DNA of 64,000 bases from Chitinispirillaceae bacterium (GTDB taxonomy: Bacteria > Fibrobacterota > Chitinivibrionia > Chitinivibrionales > Chitinispirillaceae): positions 1 through 64,000 of the forward strand of contig JAFGIN010000120.1 of the NCBI GenBank assembly GCA_016929595.1, written 5' to 3'. Position 1 is the first letter of the stretch. The number at the start of each line of letters is the position of its first letter. The position numbers and the translations under genes were made by a program. The notes beneath the pieces were generated by a model. The model did not search any database, was not told the origin of the DNA, and was given only the letters and a program-made list of their open reading frames with translations. Positions 19,110 through 27,075 of this stretch are shown piece by piece.

Positions 19110-22100
19110 TCAGAAGTTGAGCGAGACTGCGCTGCCATTTTTCCCATGTGTTAGTTCAAGTCGTGTGTCGATACGTTCTCTGAGTTCTCCGACATGCGAT
19201 ATTATGCCGATCAGTCTTCCACCATGGCCAATATCAGCAAGAGCCTGAAATGCGCAGTCAAGTGCTTCAGCATCCAGGCTTCCGAAACCCTCATCAATAA
19301 ACAGCGTGTCAAGAAAAATCCCGCCAGAATGAGACTGAACGACATCTGCGAGTCCCAGCGCAAGTGATAATGCGGCAAGGAAACTTTCGCCTCCGCTTAA
19401 AGAACTTGCCGGCCTTGAAATTCCCGTATAGGAATCAAATACCATAAGGTCAAGTCCTCCGGAGGTACGCTGGTCCAGGTGGGTCTTCGCACGGTGGAGT
19501 GAGTAACGGTTCTGACTCATAATTGTCAGGCGGTGAGTACCGGCGCTGAGAACTTCATCAAGCAGTGATGCCAGCACAAAACGTTCGAAAGTAATCCGCA
19601 TCGAATTATTTCCTGTACTGATCTCTGAGAGGCTGGCCGCCATCCCGTATTCTTTCTCATAATGTGACGCGTTTTCCAGAAGCGTTGTCAGTTCTGTATG
19701 AGTTTTTTCAAGTTGTGTCAACTGGTTTTTAATGCTGCTGATAGTTGAGATTGTCTCTGTGTTTTGGTTTTTTGTTTCCTTCAATCGCGTCTGTAATTGT
19801 TCAATGTCCGGTTTTTCACAATCTACACAGAGGCTTTGAGCACGGTTTTTCCTGTCCTTTGCGCTATGAAACCCGCGGTTAAATGATTCGATCTTTTCCC
19901 GCAGCGATGCAATTTCTGAGGCACTCTTTTTTGACTGGCTGTAGTGACTTTCACTTGTAAGTTTTGACGAAAATAATTCATCATTGAATCGCCTGGAACA
20001 ATCATTCTGTTCGATTTCAAGCACAGTCATTCGTTCCTTACCTGAGTTAAGTGTACCTTCAAGGGTTGAAATATCTTTAAGTACTTTTTCCAGATCCCTT
20101 CGCATAGTTTCTATTGTGGCGGAAATTGTCGAGATTTTTTTTGTAATTAGCTGCTGCTGGGCAGTTACCTGATTTGTTTCGTTAAATTCCGGCGGAATTT
20201 CATTTTCAAGATTTTTCAGTTCGGTCTGTGCACTGCTTAAAGAGGTAAGGTCGACTGTAAGTGCATCTGTAAGGTCTTGAACATTTTTCTCTGAATCGGT
20301 GAGCGCTTTCTCGCCTCGTTCTATATCTTCGGTACACTTTTTAAGTTTTGCAGTGGCCTGTTCTGCGAGCTGCAGACCGGATGTAATTCCTTGAAGTTTT
20401 TTGTCAATTTCCTCGATTGATTGTTCATCCTGTTCAGAAGATGCTTTCAAAAGCGAATGTTCGTTCTGAAGGCGTATCAGATTCTGTTCTTTTTTACCGG
20501 TTTCACCCCTGATCTGTTCCTTTTTTAATTCATCTTTTTTTATCTCCTGTTTAAGCAGCGAGATCTGTTTTTCATCAGGTAATTTCTGTCCGGAGCGTGC
20601 CGGGGATGGATGATCTGTTGAACCGCAGACCGGGCAGGGAGTATTGTTCTGTAATGTCAATGCAAGAAGTGCTGCCCGGTATTGATACTGAAGCTCTTCC
20701 ATCTGCTCGAGCGTCTCTTTTTTCTTTTCAAGTCGGGAGCATTGCTGGTCAAATGCGGATTTCCTGGATTCAACATCCTGCTGCAGTTTTTCAATTTCTT
20801 TACAAAGACCGTCAATCTTCTGCAGTGCGGTTCGCCTGGTTGAGAATTCACGCTGTTGAATTTTGAGTAATTCAACTGCTGCAGCCTGTTCACGCTGCAC
20901 TGATAGAGTCTCATGAAGTTTGACGAGGGCTGTTTTTATTGAATCCAGACGCAGTTTTTCTTTGGTGAGAAGCTGCCGGGATTCATTAGCCTTTTGTTCT
21001 TTTTGCCGGAATTCTCCTCTTGCCTGATCGAGTCGGGATATTTTGGGTATGAGTTTTGAAATCATGTCAAGTTTTACATTAAGTTCATCACGCTGTTTTT
21101 CAAGACCGGGAATCTCTTCGTGTTGTTTCTGCAGGTTTGAATGCACATGCCTGAGTTTTTCCAGTTCTGACTGATGATGATTGACCTGTTTGACACAGTT
21201 CTGGTAATCCAGTCGGATTTTTACAAGATTGTTTTCAATGGGAATAATCTGTAATGCTTTTTGTGCGTTTTCAAGTTCATTCTGACTTTGCTGGATACTT
21301 TCCTGTTGCATCTGTAATCGAGAAAGTTCTTTTTCTGCAGTATTCAACTCCTCAAAATGAGAAAGTATCTGCTGCTTATCGGCCAAGTCACTCTGTAACT
21401 GCTCTTCAAGGTTTTGCAGGACGATTCGTTTTTCTTCGGCAGAGGCCAGATCCCTTGTAAGATTATCAATCAAAGCGGAGAGTTCCTCGCGTGATTTGCA
21501 GGAACAATTTTTCAGATGTATGGTGATCTGTCCACTTATCTGATCGTACTGTTGTTTTATCTGTCTTGATTTTTCCTTAAGGGAATCTTCTATGTATTTA
21601 TATTTATCAGTTTTAAAAAGAACAGCAAGTATTGCCTGCTTTTCCTGTGATGATGCGTTGAGCAGTTTACGGAACTCTCCCTGGGGAAGCATTACTACCT
21701 GACGGAACTGGTCACATTTGAAGCCAAGGATATCTTCGATCTTTTCGGTGACGCGGTTCCATCGGTCAGCCAGAATTTCCCAGGGCTCTTCACCGGATAA
21801 CTCTTTTTTTCTGAAAAGGATAGCAGTCGCTGTCTGTTTAGTAAAACCTTCACCGCGGGATTTCGGCCGTGTCTGTTCTGGTATACGTTCTACCCGATAT
21901 GTCGTTGTTCCCAGATTGAACGTGAGCGATACCTCCGTCGGAACCGATACGTCAGCATGATGGCTTCGCAGAAAGCCTGATTGACGGTCAGATACAGATG
22001 TCTGACCATATAGAGCAAAACAGATCGCATCGAGAATTGATGTTTTTCCCGAACCTGTCGGTCCATGTATAAGAAAAAGGGAACGGCCGCAAAGAGCACT

Positions 22101-22166
22101 GAAATCCACCGTCTGTTCATCAGCGAAAGGACCGAACGCTTTTATTCGAAGTTCAACTGGTCTCAT
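19110..22166 (-). CDS. sbcC: nuclease complex ATPase SbcC (Rad50-like)
   Basis: A 1018-residue SMC-like ATPase that works with SbcD on DNA ends and hairpins. Walker A GPTGSGKT lies at residues 35-42. Long coiled coils flank a zinc hook (CPVC near residue 511). The C-terminal half holds the ABC signature LSGGESFLAALSLALGLA and Walker B IFLDTLFIDEGFGSLD. It overlaps sbcD by 4 bases (ATGA), giving the usual sbcDC order. The function could include processing of palindromes such as those found elsewhere in this window (inference). Confidence 0.96.
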   Translation of the reverse strand: MRPVELRIKAFGPFADEQTVDFSALCGRSLFLIHGPTGSGKTSILDAICFALYGQTSVSDRQSGFLRSHHADVSVPTEVSLTFNLGTTTYRVERIPEQTRPKSRGEGFTKQTATAILFRKKELSGEEPWEILADRWNRVTEKIEDILGFKCDQFRQVVMLPQGEFRKLLNASSQEKQAILAVLFKTDKYKYIEDSLKEKSRQIKQQYDQISGQITIHLKNCSCKSREELSALIDNLTRDLASAEEKRIVLQNLEEQLQSDLADKQQILSHFEELNTAEKELSRLQMQQESIQQSQNELENAQKALQIIPIENNLVKIRLDYQNCVKQVNHHQSELEKLRHVHSNLQKQHEEIPGLEKQRDELNVKLDMISKLIPKISRLDQARGEFRQKEQKANESRQLLTKEKLRLDSIKTALVKLHETLSVQREQAAAVELLKIQQREFSTRRTALQKIDGLCKEIEKLQQDVESRKSAFDQQCSRLEKKKETLEQMEELQYQYRAALLALTLQNNTPCPVCGSTDHPSPARSGQKLPDEKQISLLKQEIKKDELKKEQIRGETGKKEQNLIRLQNEHSLLKASSEQDEQSIEEIDKKLQGITSGLQLAEQATAKLKKCTEDIERGEKALTDSEKNVQDLTDALTVDLTSLSSAQTELKNLENEIPPEFNETNQVTAQQQLITKKISTISATIETMRRDLEKVLKDISTLEGTLNSGKERMTVLEIEQNDCSRRFNDELFSSKLTSESHYSQSKKSASEIASLREKIESFNRGFHSAKDRKNRAQSLCVDCEKPDIEQLQTRLKETKNQNTETISTISSIKNQLTQLEKTHTELTTLLENASHYEKEYGMAASLSEISTGNNSMRITFERFVLASLLDEVLSAGTHRLTIMSQNRYSLHRAKTHLDQRTSGGLDLMVFDSYTGISRPASSLSGGESFLAALSLALGLADVVQSHSGGIFLDTLFIDEGFGSLDAEALDCAFQALADIGHGGRLIGIISHVGELRERIDTRLELTHGKNGSAVSLNF

Positions 22167-23311
22167 ACTGCTTCACGCGCCTGAGAATTGATTGAATCAA
22201 CCAGATTCTGAAAATAGGTTAATTGTTCACTGTTCATGTGATCACCTGTTGTCTGTTGATAAAAAGCTTTAAAAAGATCGCACTCGGAGAGCTTTCTATG
22301 GTCGGGAATACTGGTTGATGAACTCTGCATTTTGAAAAGTTCCGGACGCTCGATGTGAAGGACATTGGGATAGACGTTTCGCAATTTGCCCATTGCATCG
22401 AGCTGCGGTTCCTTATCTGTCAGTGAAATCATATAATAATCAGATTTATTGGAGAATCCGTATTTTCCCGATACTATCTCCTCAAGTGTACCCTCAAGAA
22501 TTTTAAGATCGTGTCTGGGTTGCAACGGGATCCGTTCAATATGAACAACTCCTGTTTTGTCAATTTCGATTATTGAAAAACTTTTTGAGTGGGTAACTTC
22601 TGCAAATGAATATTTCATCAATGAACCGGAGTAATGTATTCTCTGACCTGTCGTTTGAGCTCTGTGAAGGTGCCCCAGTGCGGTGAACGTGAAGTGCTCG
22701 AGTAGTTCTGCCCCCACTGTTTCTGTACCACCAATTGATAACGGACGTTCTGAGTCAGATATCTCACCACCGAGTATCGTTGCATGAGCGCATAGAACAG
22801 ATCGGATCGCTGGTGGATGGTTCTGGAGTATCGATCGGGTTATTACTTCGAATGCGCTATGGTGTGACCTGATTGAATCATTTTCAAACAGTGATCTGAT
22901 TTTTGGTGGTTCTGTGTACGGAAGAGGATAGAAATACACTGGTCCCCAGTTGTCTTCAAGAATAAGTGGAGTGATTTCCTTCTTCATTGCTCCATAAATA
23001 TGGATACCCTGTGATGAGAATATTCTGGAGCCAAAAGCCAGTCTTTCGGGGCTGTCGTGATTACCGGCGATGACGATAATTCTGCAGCGTACATCAGTAA
23101 GTACCCTGTGAAGAGTTTCATCCAGAAGTTTGATAGCTTCAGGTGGTGGAACTGCTCTGTCGTATATATCTCCCGTTACGAGAATAACATCTGGTTTGTT
23201 TTCAATGGCAAACGAAACAAGCTCTTCGAGACAAAAGGCTTGATCCTCAGTGAGGTAGGTTTCGAAAAATATGCGTCCGAGATGCCAGTCGGCGGTGTGG
23301 AGGATTTTCAT
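22163..23311 (-). CDS. sbcD: exonuclease SbcD (Mre11-like)
   Basis: A 382-residue calcineurin-like phosphoesterase, the nuclease subunit of SbcCD. Metal-binding motifs in order are DWHLGR (about residues 8-13), GDIYDR (about 47), AGNHDSPERL (about 83), CAHA (about 180) and ALGHLHRAQ (about 222). A capping domain fills the C-terminus. It is the first gene of the sbcDC pair. It is transcribed away from the tRNA-Pro gene; the 211 bases between them carry the tRNA promoter candidate. Confidence 0.96.
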   Translation of the reverse strand: MKILHTADWHLGRIFFETYLTEDQAFCLEELVSFAIENKPDVILVTGDIYDRAVPPPEAIKLLDETLHRVLTDVRCRIIVIAGNHDSPERLAFGSRIFSSQGIHIYGAMKKEITPLILEDNWGPVYFYPLPYTEPPKIRSLFENDSIRSHHSAFEVITRSILQNHPPAIRSVLCAHATILGGEISDSERPLSIGGTETVGAELLEHFTFTALGHLHRAQTTGQRIHYSGSLMKYSFAEVTHSKSFSIIEIDKTGVVHIERIPLQPRHDLKILEGTLEEIVSGKYGFSNKSDYYMISLTDKEPQLDAMGKLRNVYPNVLHIERPELFKMQSSSTSIPDHRKLSECDLFKAFYQQTTGDHMNSEQLTYFQNLVDSINSQAREAV

Positions 23312-23479
23312 AGATCAGATATTTAGAATGAAATGTGTTGGAACATAATGAAATCAGATAATTACTATCCGATTCAGGTAAAATATAAACTGCTTACTGG
23401 ATCTAACCACCCTTTATTACTACTATTTAAAAAATAATTCGGCCTTATCCACCAAAAAACAGGTAAAAGCGAATTGCAC

Positions 23480-23508
23480 TTGATAATTCTGGCACTGAGA
23501 TATATTTT
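23480..23508 (+). promoter_or_regulatory. candidate sigma-70 promoter for tRNA-Pro
   Basis: TTGATA (23480-23485), a 17-base spacer, then TATTTT (23503-23508), ending 14 bases before the tRNA. An overlapping TATATT at 23501 gives a shorter spacer. The position suits a tRNA promoter, but the match is from pattern reading only. Confidence 0.4.
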
Positions 23509-23522
23509 ATAGACCAATTAAT

Positions 23523-23596
23523 CGGAGCGTAGCGCAGTCCGGTAGCGTACTTGAATGGGGTTCAAGTGGTCGTAGGTTCAAATCCTATCGCTCCGA
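23523..23596 (+). tRNA. tRNA-Pro (anticodon GGG)
   Basis: A full cloverleaf can be drawn. The acceptor arms CGGAGCG and CGCTCCG pair perfectly. The anticodon stem CTTGA/TCAAG encloses the loop ATGGGGT, giving anticodon GGG. The T-arm GTAGG/CCTAT holds the TTCAAAT loop. The discriminator base is A and no CCA is encoded. Its 3' half reappears in decayed form at 25475-25519, which marks it as the probable attachment site of the AT-rich segment in between. Confidence 0.96.
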
Positions 23597-23604
23597 TAAA
23601 TTCA

Positions 23605-23666
23605 AAACCCTCTGAAATTGCCGAAATTAAGCGAAGTATGGCATTTTCAGGGGGTTTTTTATTTTT
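23605..23666 (+). terminator. intrinsic terminator after tRNA-Pro
   Basis: Inverted arms CCCTCTGAAATTGCC and GGCATTTTCAGGGGG (about 13 of 15 paired) with a 17-base loop, then a T-run at 23655-23660. It sits a few bases after the tRNA, so it ends the tRNA transcript. It also separates it from the convergent toxin operon. Confidence 0.85.
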
Positions 23667-23816
23667 ATTATATAACTTCTTATATTGGTATTTATGATCC
23701 GGAAATTGTTTCATACTATATCAGCAGCATTCAACCGGTAGATCCGGAATTGCGTTGCTGATGAAAAGGCATGTAAAGGGTTGAGAGAAGATTTGAAGGT
23801 GGCTTAATCCAAAACA

Positions 23817-24269
23817 CTATTCAAGAATATCTTCTTGTACTAGTTCAGAATTTTCTTTGAGATCATTCTGATTGGTTTTAAAGACACCATTACTCACCAT
23901 TTTAGAAAATAATTGGTATGGGTCTGTTTTACTCCCATCTTTTCTTAGTGTGTCTTCGTTGTTGAGCCAAAGATAAATGATGCTAAAATCATTTGAAAAA
24001 TACCTAAAAAATAACCTGCGTCTATTACCAAATTTTTCTCTTTTGTATGAAGATAGATTTCCAGATAAATTAAATCGACAATGTGTAGGGTTTGCAGGTA
24101 TTTCAAAAAAAATGATATTTCGAACAGTTTCTAAGAGCTTATATTTTGGATGAGTTTTATAATTAATCGGATCATTTTGTTTTGCACGCAAGACGTCTTT
24201 TTTTAATCGCTCAATTTCCATTTTAAAAAGGCTATGCCAAAATAACTTCCAGCCGTTGCGAATCACCAT
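23817..24269 (-). CDS. YhaV-family toxin (RelE-superfamily ribonuclease)
   Basis: A 150-residue protein that matches the YhaV toxin pattern along its length: NGWKLFWHSLF at the N-terminus, DPINYKTHPKYKLLETV, SYKREKFGNRRRLFFRY (residues 74-90), WLNNEDTLRKDGSKTDPYQ and LFSKM (101-124). In E. coli YhaV is a ribosome-associated RNase neutralised by PrlF. Here no PrlF/AbrB-type gene is adjacent. Instead a TPR protein lies 7 bases upstream in the same operon. The body is basic, with an acidic C-terminal tail. The AT-rich composition and tRNA-flanked location suggest acquisition by transfer. Confidence 0.85.
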   Translation of the reverse strand: MVIRNGWKLFWHSLFKMEIERLKKDVLRAKQNDPINYKTHPKYKLLETVRNIIFFEIPANPTHCRFNLSGNLSSYKREKFGNRRRLFFRYFSNDFSIIYLWLNNEDTLRKDGSKTDPYQLFSKMVSNGVFKTNQNDLKENSELVQEDILE

Positions 24270-24276
24270 TCATACC

Positions 24277-25119
24277 TTATTGAAGTAAAGAGTCAATTTC
24301 CTTAAGATCATCTTCTGTTATTTCTTCGATATTGTATTCATCAAAAAAATCTAAATCATTATCAAAACTATCGTTGTAATTATCTAAAGTAAATCCAATG
24401 TTAATGAAATTTAAAACATGTGATAACCCATTTTCTTCAACAAGTTCAATGAATTTATCTTCGATATCTATCAATAAATTCGTATCAACACGATATGAGT
24501 TCATATTAAAAACGAATTGAATACAATCTTCAAACGTTCGTATATCAATATTTTTCCATATGTTTGGATCAAAATTACCAAATGTATACTCTACGCATTT
24601 GAATAATAATTCACAAGATTCTTGACTTATCCTGTATTTAATCGTGAGATTGCATAAGTTGCTAATTCTTGTGGAACCATCAAATTTTCTATTAGCTAAT
24701 TTATTCCAGGATATAAGAAATTCCTTCGCTTCCTTAAAACTGCCGCAAAACAGTGCATAATCTAAAACATCTTTTAAAAGGCCTAAGTTATTGGATTGTT
24801 TCAAATATGCATCTTTAAGAATTTTAAACGCCTCTTTAAAATGTGCAAAACGAGATAGTGAAACAGCGTAGTTATGAACAGCGATTGAATCAGTTGGTGC
24901 GATTTCTAACGCTATTTTATAACATTCATTCATCTCATCTTCTTTTCCAAGAAGTGTGTTGATAATACCAAGAGCTACGTATGCATTTACCGGATCAATA
25001 CTGATTAATCTCTCTGCTTCATACTTACTTTTATTTAGAGAAAACTCGTCTATTGGAGAATCTGTGTAATTCCGCAATTCTTCAATCAATTGCACTGCTT
25101 TTGGTTTTGGTACTGGCAT
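24277..25119 (-). CDS. TPR protein, candidate antitoxin partner of the YhaV-type toxin
   Basis: A 280-residue protein not recognised as a named family. Residues about 45-112 form two TPR-like helical hairpins (NAYVALGIINTLLGKEDEM ... ALEIAPTD; SIAVHNYAVSLSRFAHFKEAF). The middle is helical, and the last 35 residues are strongly acidic (many Asp and Glu). It is the upstream gene of a two-gene operon whose second member is the YhaV-like toxin. That order and the acid/base complementarity make it the natural antitoxin candidate. This is inference: known YhaV partners are small PrlF proteins. It could also be a chaperone-like third component whose antitoxin was lost. Confidence 0.7.
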   Translation of the reverse strand: MPVPKPKAVQLIEELRNYTDSPIDEFSLNKSKYEAERLISIDPVNAYVALGIINTLLGKEDEMNECYKIALEIAPTDSIAVHNYAVSLSRFAHFKEAFKILKDAYLKQSNNLGLLKDVLDYALFCGSFKEAKEFLISWNKLANRKFDGSTRISNLCNLTIKYRISQESCELLFKCVEYTFGNFDPNIWKNIDIRTFEDCIQFVFNMNSYRVDTNLLIDIEDKFIELVEENGLSHVLNFINIGFTLDNYNDSFDNDLDFFDEYNIEEITEDDLKEIDSLLQ

Positions 25120-25208
25120 GGTTACTCTTTTATTGATATTTTGCTGTGTTTAGTAGAGCAAAAACAGAATCGGAATTTAAAACTGCAAAATAAAATTTTT
25201 TTATTTCT

Positions 25209-25238
25209 ATTATGCTGCACGATTGCAATAATTGCAAT
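25209..25238 (-). promoter_or_regulatory. candidate promoter with twin ATTGCAAT palindromes (toxin-module operator)
   Basis: Two copies of the self-complementary octamer ATTGCAAT (25222-25229 and 25231-25238) are separated by one base. On the minus strand TTGCAA (25237-25232), a 17-base spacer and CATAAT (25214-25209) make a plausible promoter. Both palindromes fall in the -35/spacer region, as expected for an autorepressed toxin-antitoxin operon. The first gene starts about 90 bases downstream. The remainder of 25120-25483 is AT-rich with no gene seen. Confidence 0.4.
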
Positions 25239-25474
25239 ATAAATAATATACATACTGCATGCCAAAATCATTACGGATAGACGACAGAATTTCATGCCGG
25301 ATTTTGTATCATATAACGGGGTTTTCGAGGTATGTGCTGTATTGCAACTGCTGTGTAACTTACATCAAAACCTATTGTTATTCTCCTCCTATTTTTTTTA
25401 TCAGATATTACTTCCGATTTGAATAATGGAGTTTGGAATGGTAGATCTAAAAAGTGTTTTAAGTGTTATCTAAC

Positions 25475-25519
25475 GAATGGGGTTCAAGGTTTCTGTTCCC
25501 AATCCGGTCGCTTCGATAA
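25475..25519 (+). other. decayed tRNA-Pro 3'-half (candidate attachment-site remnant)
   Basis: Positions 25475-25488 (GAATGGGGTTCAAG) are identical to the anticodon-arm region of the tRNA-Pro gene at 23523. The following bases align with its variable loop, T-arm and acceptor 3' strand with several changes and one small insertion (e.g. GTTCCCAATCC versus GTTCAAATCC, then CGCTTCGATAA versus CGCTCCGATAA). No 5' half precedes it. The antisense reading of this remnant supplies the last codons of the adjacent glycosyltransferase. Confidence 0.75.
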
Positions 25520-26710
25520 GGAATATTTGTATACATCAACAATTCGTTGAATCACAACCGCTGGCGCATAACATCGCTTAAACTCTTCCAATGCTTTTTC
25601 ACCCATTGATTGTCGCATGGCGTGATCAGAAAGCATCTTGTGTAATGCTTCCGACAATGCTTCTGTATCATTTTGCCTAACAAGAATTCCCGTGCTGCCA
25701 TTTTTCACGATTTCATTAACCGGTGGAATATCGATTGCGACTACCGGTTTACTATAACTCATTGCCTCTGTATATACGATACCGAAACTTTCATCAGTCG
25801 AAGGGAGTGCGAAAAGTTCACAATGCGACAGAAGATATGCCTTCATTACATCAGAGACTGCTCCTAAGTCAACAATTGATGAATCCTTCTCTGAACACTT
25901 TTCCCCGGGGCCGGCGATGACAAGTTTTGCCGGTGTACTGATCTTTTTGAATGCATCTATTAAAAGGTGGAGACCTTTATGTTTTTCCCGTCTTCCTAAA
26001 AAAAGAATGTACGGATCATCGATAACAGGATGATGTGCGATATTTCTGCGATCTGAAATGACGCTGTTTGCATTAGTAACCGGTGGAATAACATACCAGT
26101 TTTTCTGATTACCACCTGTTCTTGAAGCCATTTCCTGTTTCATCATTGCGGAAAAAAAGATCAGCGCGTTACCATTTACATAAGAGCGTAATTGCCTTGG
26201 TGAATCACCCCATTTATTGAAATGAACAGCGGGGGAGTGAACAATGGGAATAGATACCTTTCTACAGATTTCTCCTGCAAGTCTTGCCAGGTAGCCGGTA
26301 GAAAATGAGTGTACCAGGTCAGTAGCGGTCATGGAACGTTTGACATCAGCATAAAAAGCCCACTTGTAAAAAATGTATAGAATATCGAAAAGCAGGGGAG
26401 TCGGAATGATTTGTTTAATACCCGGGAAATTCCAGAGTAAAAGTGGCAAAAGGTAAATGCGCTTCATAAAAGATGGTTTCAGATAGAAAATTGCATGGCC
26501 TGCGGAATCTTTCTGAGGTTTGGGTGTGGAAGAATTGTAATGCCCGTAGAGTGTTGAAGAATCTGCTCGTGAGCTGTGAGTAAGAACAGAGCTTTGGATC
26601 GCATCAGGCAGATGTGTGATAAGGTTCCGTATGGCGTTTTCAATGCCGCCGATCGAAGGCCAGAAGCGGTCGGCAATTATTAAGAGGTTACGTTGTTTAG
26701 AATTGTTCAT
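25484..26710 (-). CDS. family 4 glycosyltransferase
   Basis: A 408-residue GT-B-fold retaining glycosyltransferase. The N-terminal half starts RNLLIIADRFWPSIGGIENAIRNL. The C-terminal Rossmann domain contains PYILFLGRREKHKGLHLLIDAFKKI and the EX7E motif in DESFGIVYTEAMSYSKPVVA. Substrate is unknown; cell-envelope or exopolysaccharide sugars are likely. No other polysaccharide genes are adjacent. Its final codons (SKRPDWEQKP) are read from the antisense of the tRNA remnant, so the original C-terminus was probably altered by the island insertion. Confidence 0.88.
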   Translation of the reverse strand: MNNSKQRNLLIIADRFWPSIGGIENAIRNLITHLPDAIQSSVLTHSSRADSSTLYGHYNSSTPKPQKDSAGHAIFYLKPSFMKRIYLLPLLLWNFPGIKQIIPTPLLFDILYIFYKWAFYADVKRSMTATDLVHSFSTGYLARLAGEICRKVSIPIVHSPAVHFNKWGDSPRQLRSYVNGNALIFFSAMMKQEMASRTGGNQKNWYVIPPVTNANSVISDRRNIAHHPVIDDPYILFLGRREKHKGLHLLIDAFKKISTPAKLVIAGPGEKCSEKDSSIVDLGAVSDVMKAYLLSHCELFALPSTDESFGIVYTEAMSYSKPVVAIDIPPVNEIVKNGSTGILVRQNDTEALSEALHKMLSDHAMRQSMGEKALEEFKRCYAPAVVIQRIVDVYKYSLSKRPDWEQKP

Positions 26711-27075
26711 GCCGGATGTGAGTCTGTATCAGTTGTGGGCAATTAGTTGCCTGGATAACCCGTAATTTTGAGAAATCTTTTTCAGCATCGATACATCAAT
26801 CTGTTCCCTTGTGTTCCAATAATCTATTTTATACTTTATATATAGTTCAGGGAAGCAATAAGTTTCCAGAAATGGTACATTTATATCGTTTTATGCAGAT
26901 AACGAATTCTGATTTTTCCCTGACATGACAATAATTAAGGATTTTCTGGTTCTGAATGGCAAACAATACCACCTCTTTTGTGAGCACCCGCTGTTGCATA
27001 ACATCTGAGTTTCATGAAATACCTGCATCTGACTGGAGTTTGGTGATTCAGGACAACTAACGATTTGGAGAGTTC
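26711..27075. other. intergenic region between divergent genes
   Basis: About 365 bases between the glycosyltransferase and helicase starts. It must hold promoters for both. No open frame with recognisable homology, RNA gene or strong hairpin was seen. The helicase start is preceded by TTTGGAGAG near 27064-27072. Confidence 0.6.

Larger units (their letters stand above)
23597..25519. mobile_element. putative small tRNA-Pro-integrated island
   Basis: The segment begins at the 3' end of an intact tRNA-Pro gene. It ends with a same-orientation, mutated copy of that tRNA's 3' half (25475-25519), the geometry left by tyrosine-recombinase integration at tRNA genes. Its two genes are visibly more AT-rich than neighbours and encode a toxin-antitoxin-like pair. 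No integrase is present; 23667-23816 has only broken frames. An alternative is a decayed tRNA duplication unrelated to integration. Confidence 0.55.

Noticed and set aside
23667-23816. Possible decayed integrase or other gene between the tRNA terminator and the toxin gene
   Set aside because: A short frame reads PEIVSYYISSIQPVDPEL and another EKACKGLREDLKVA, but stops interrupt both and neither is recognisably a recombinase. Not enough to call a pseudogene.
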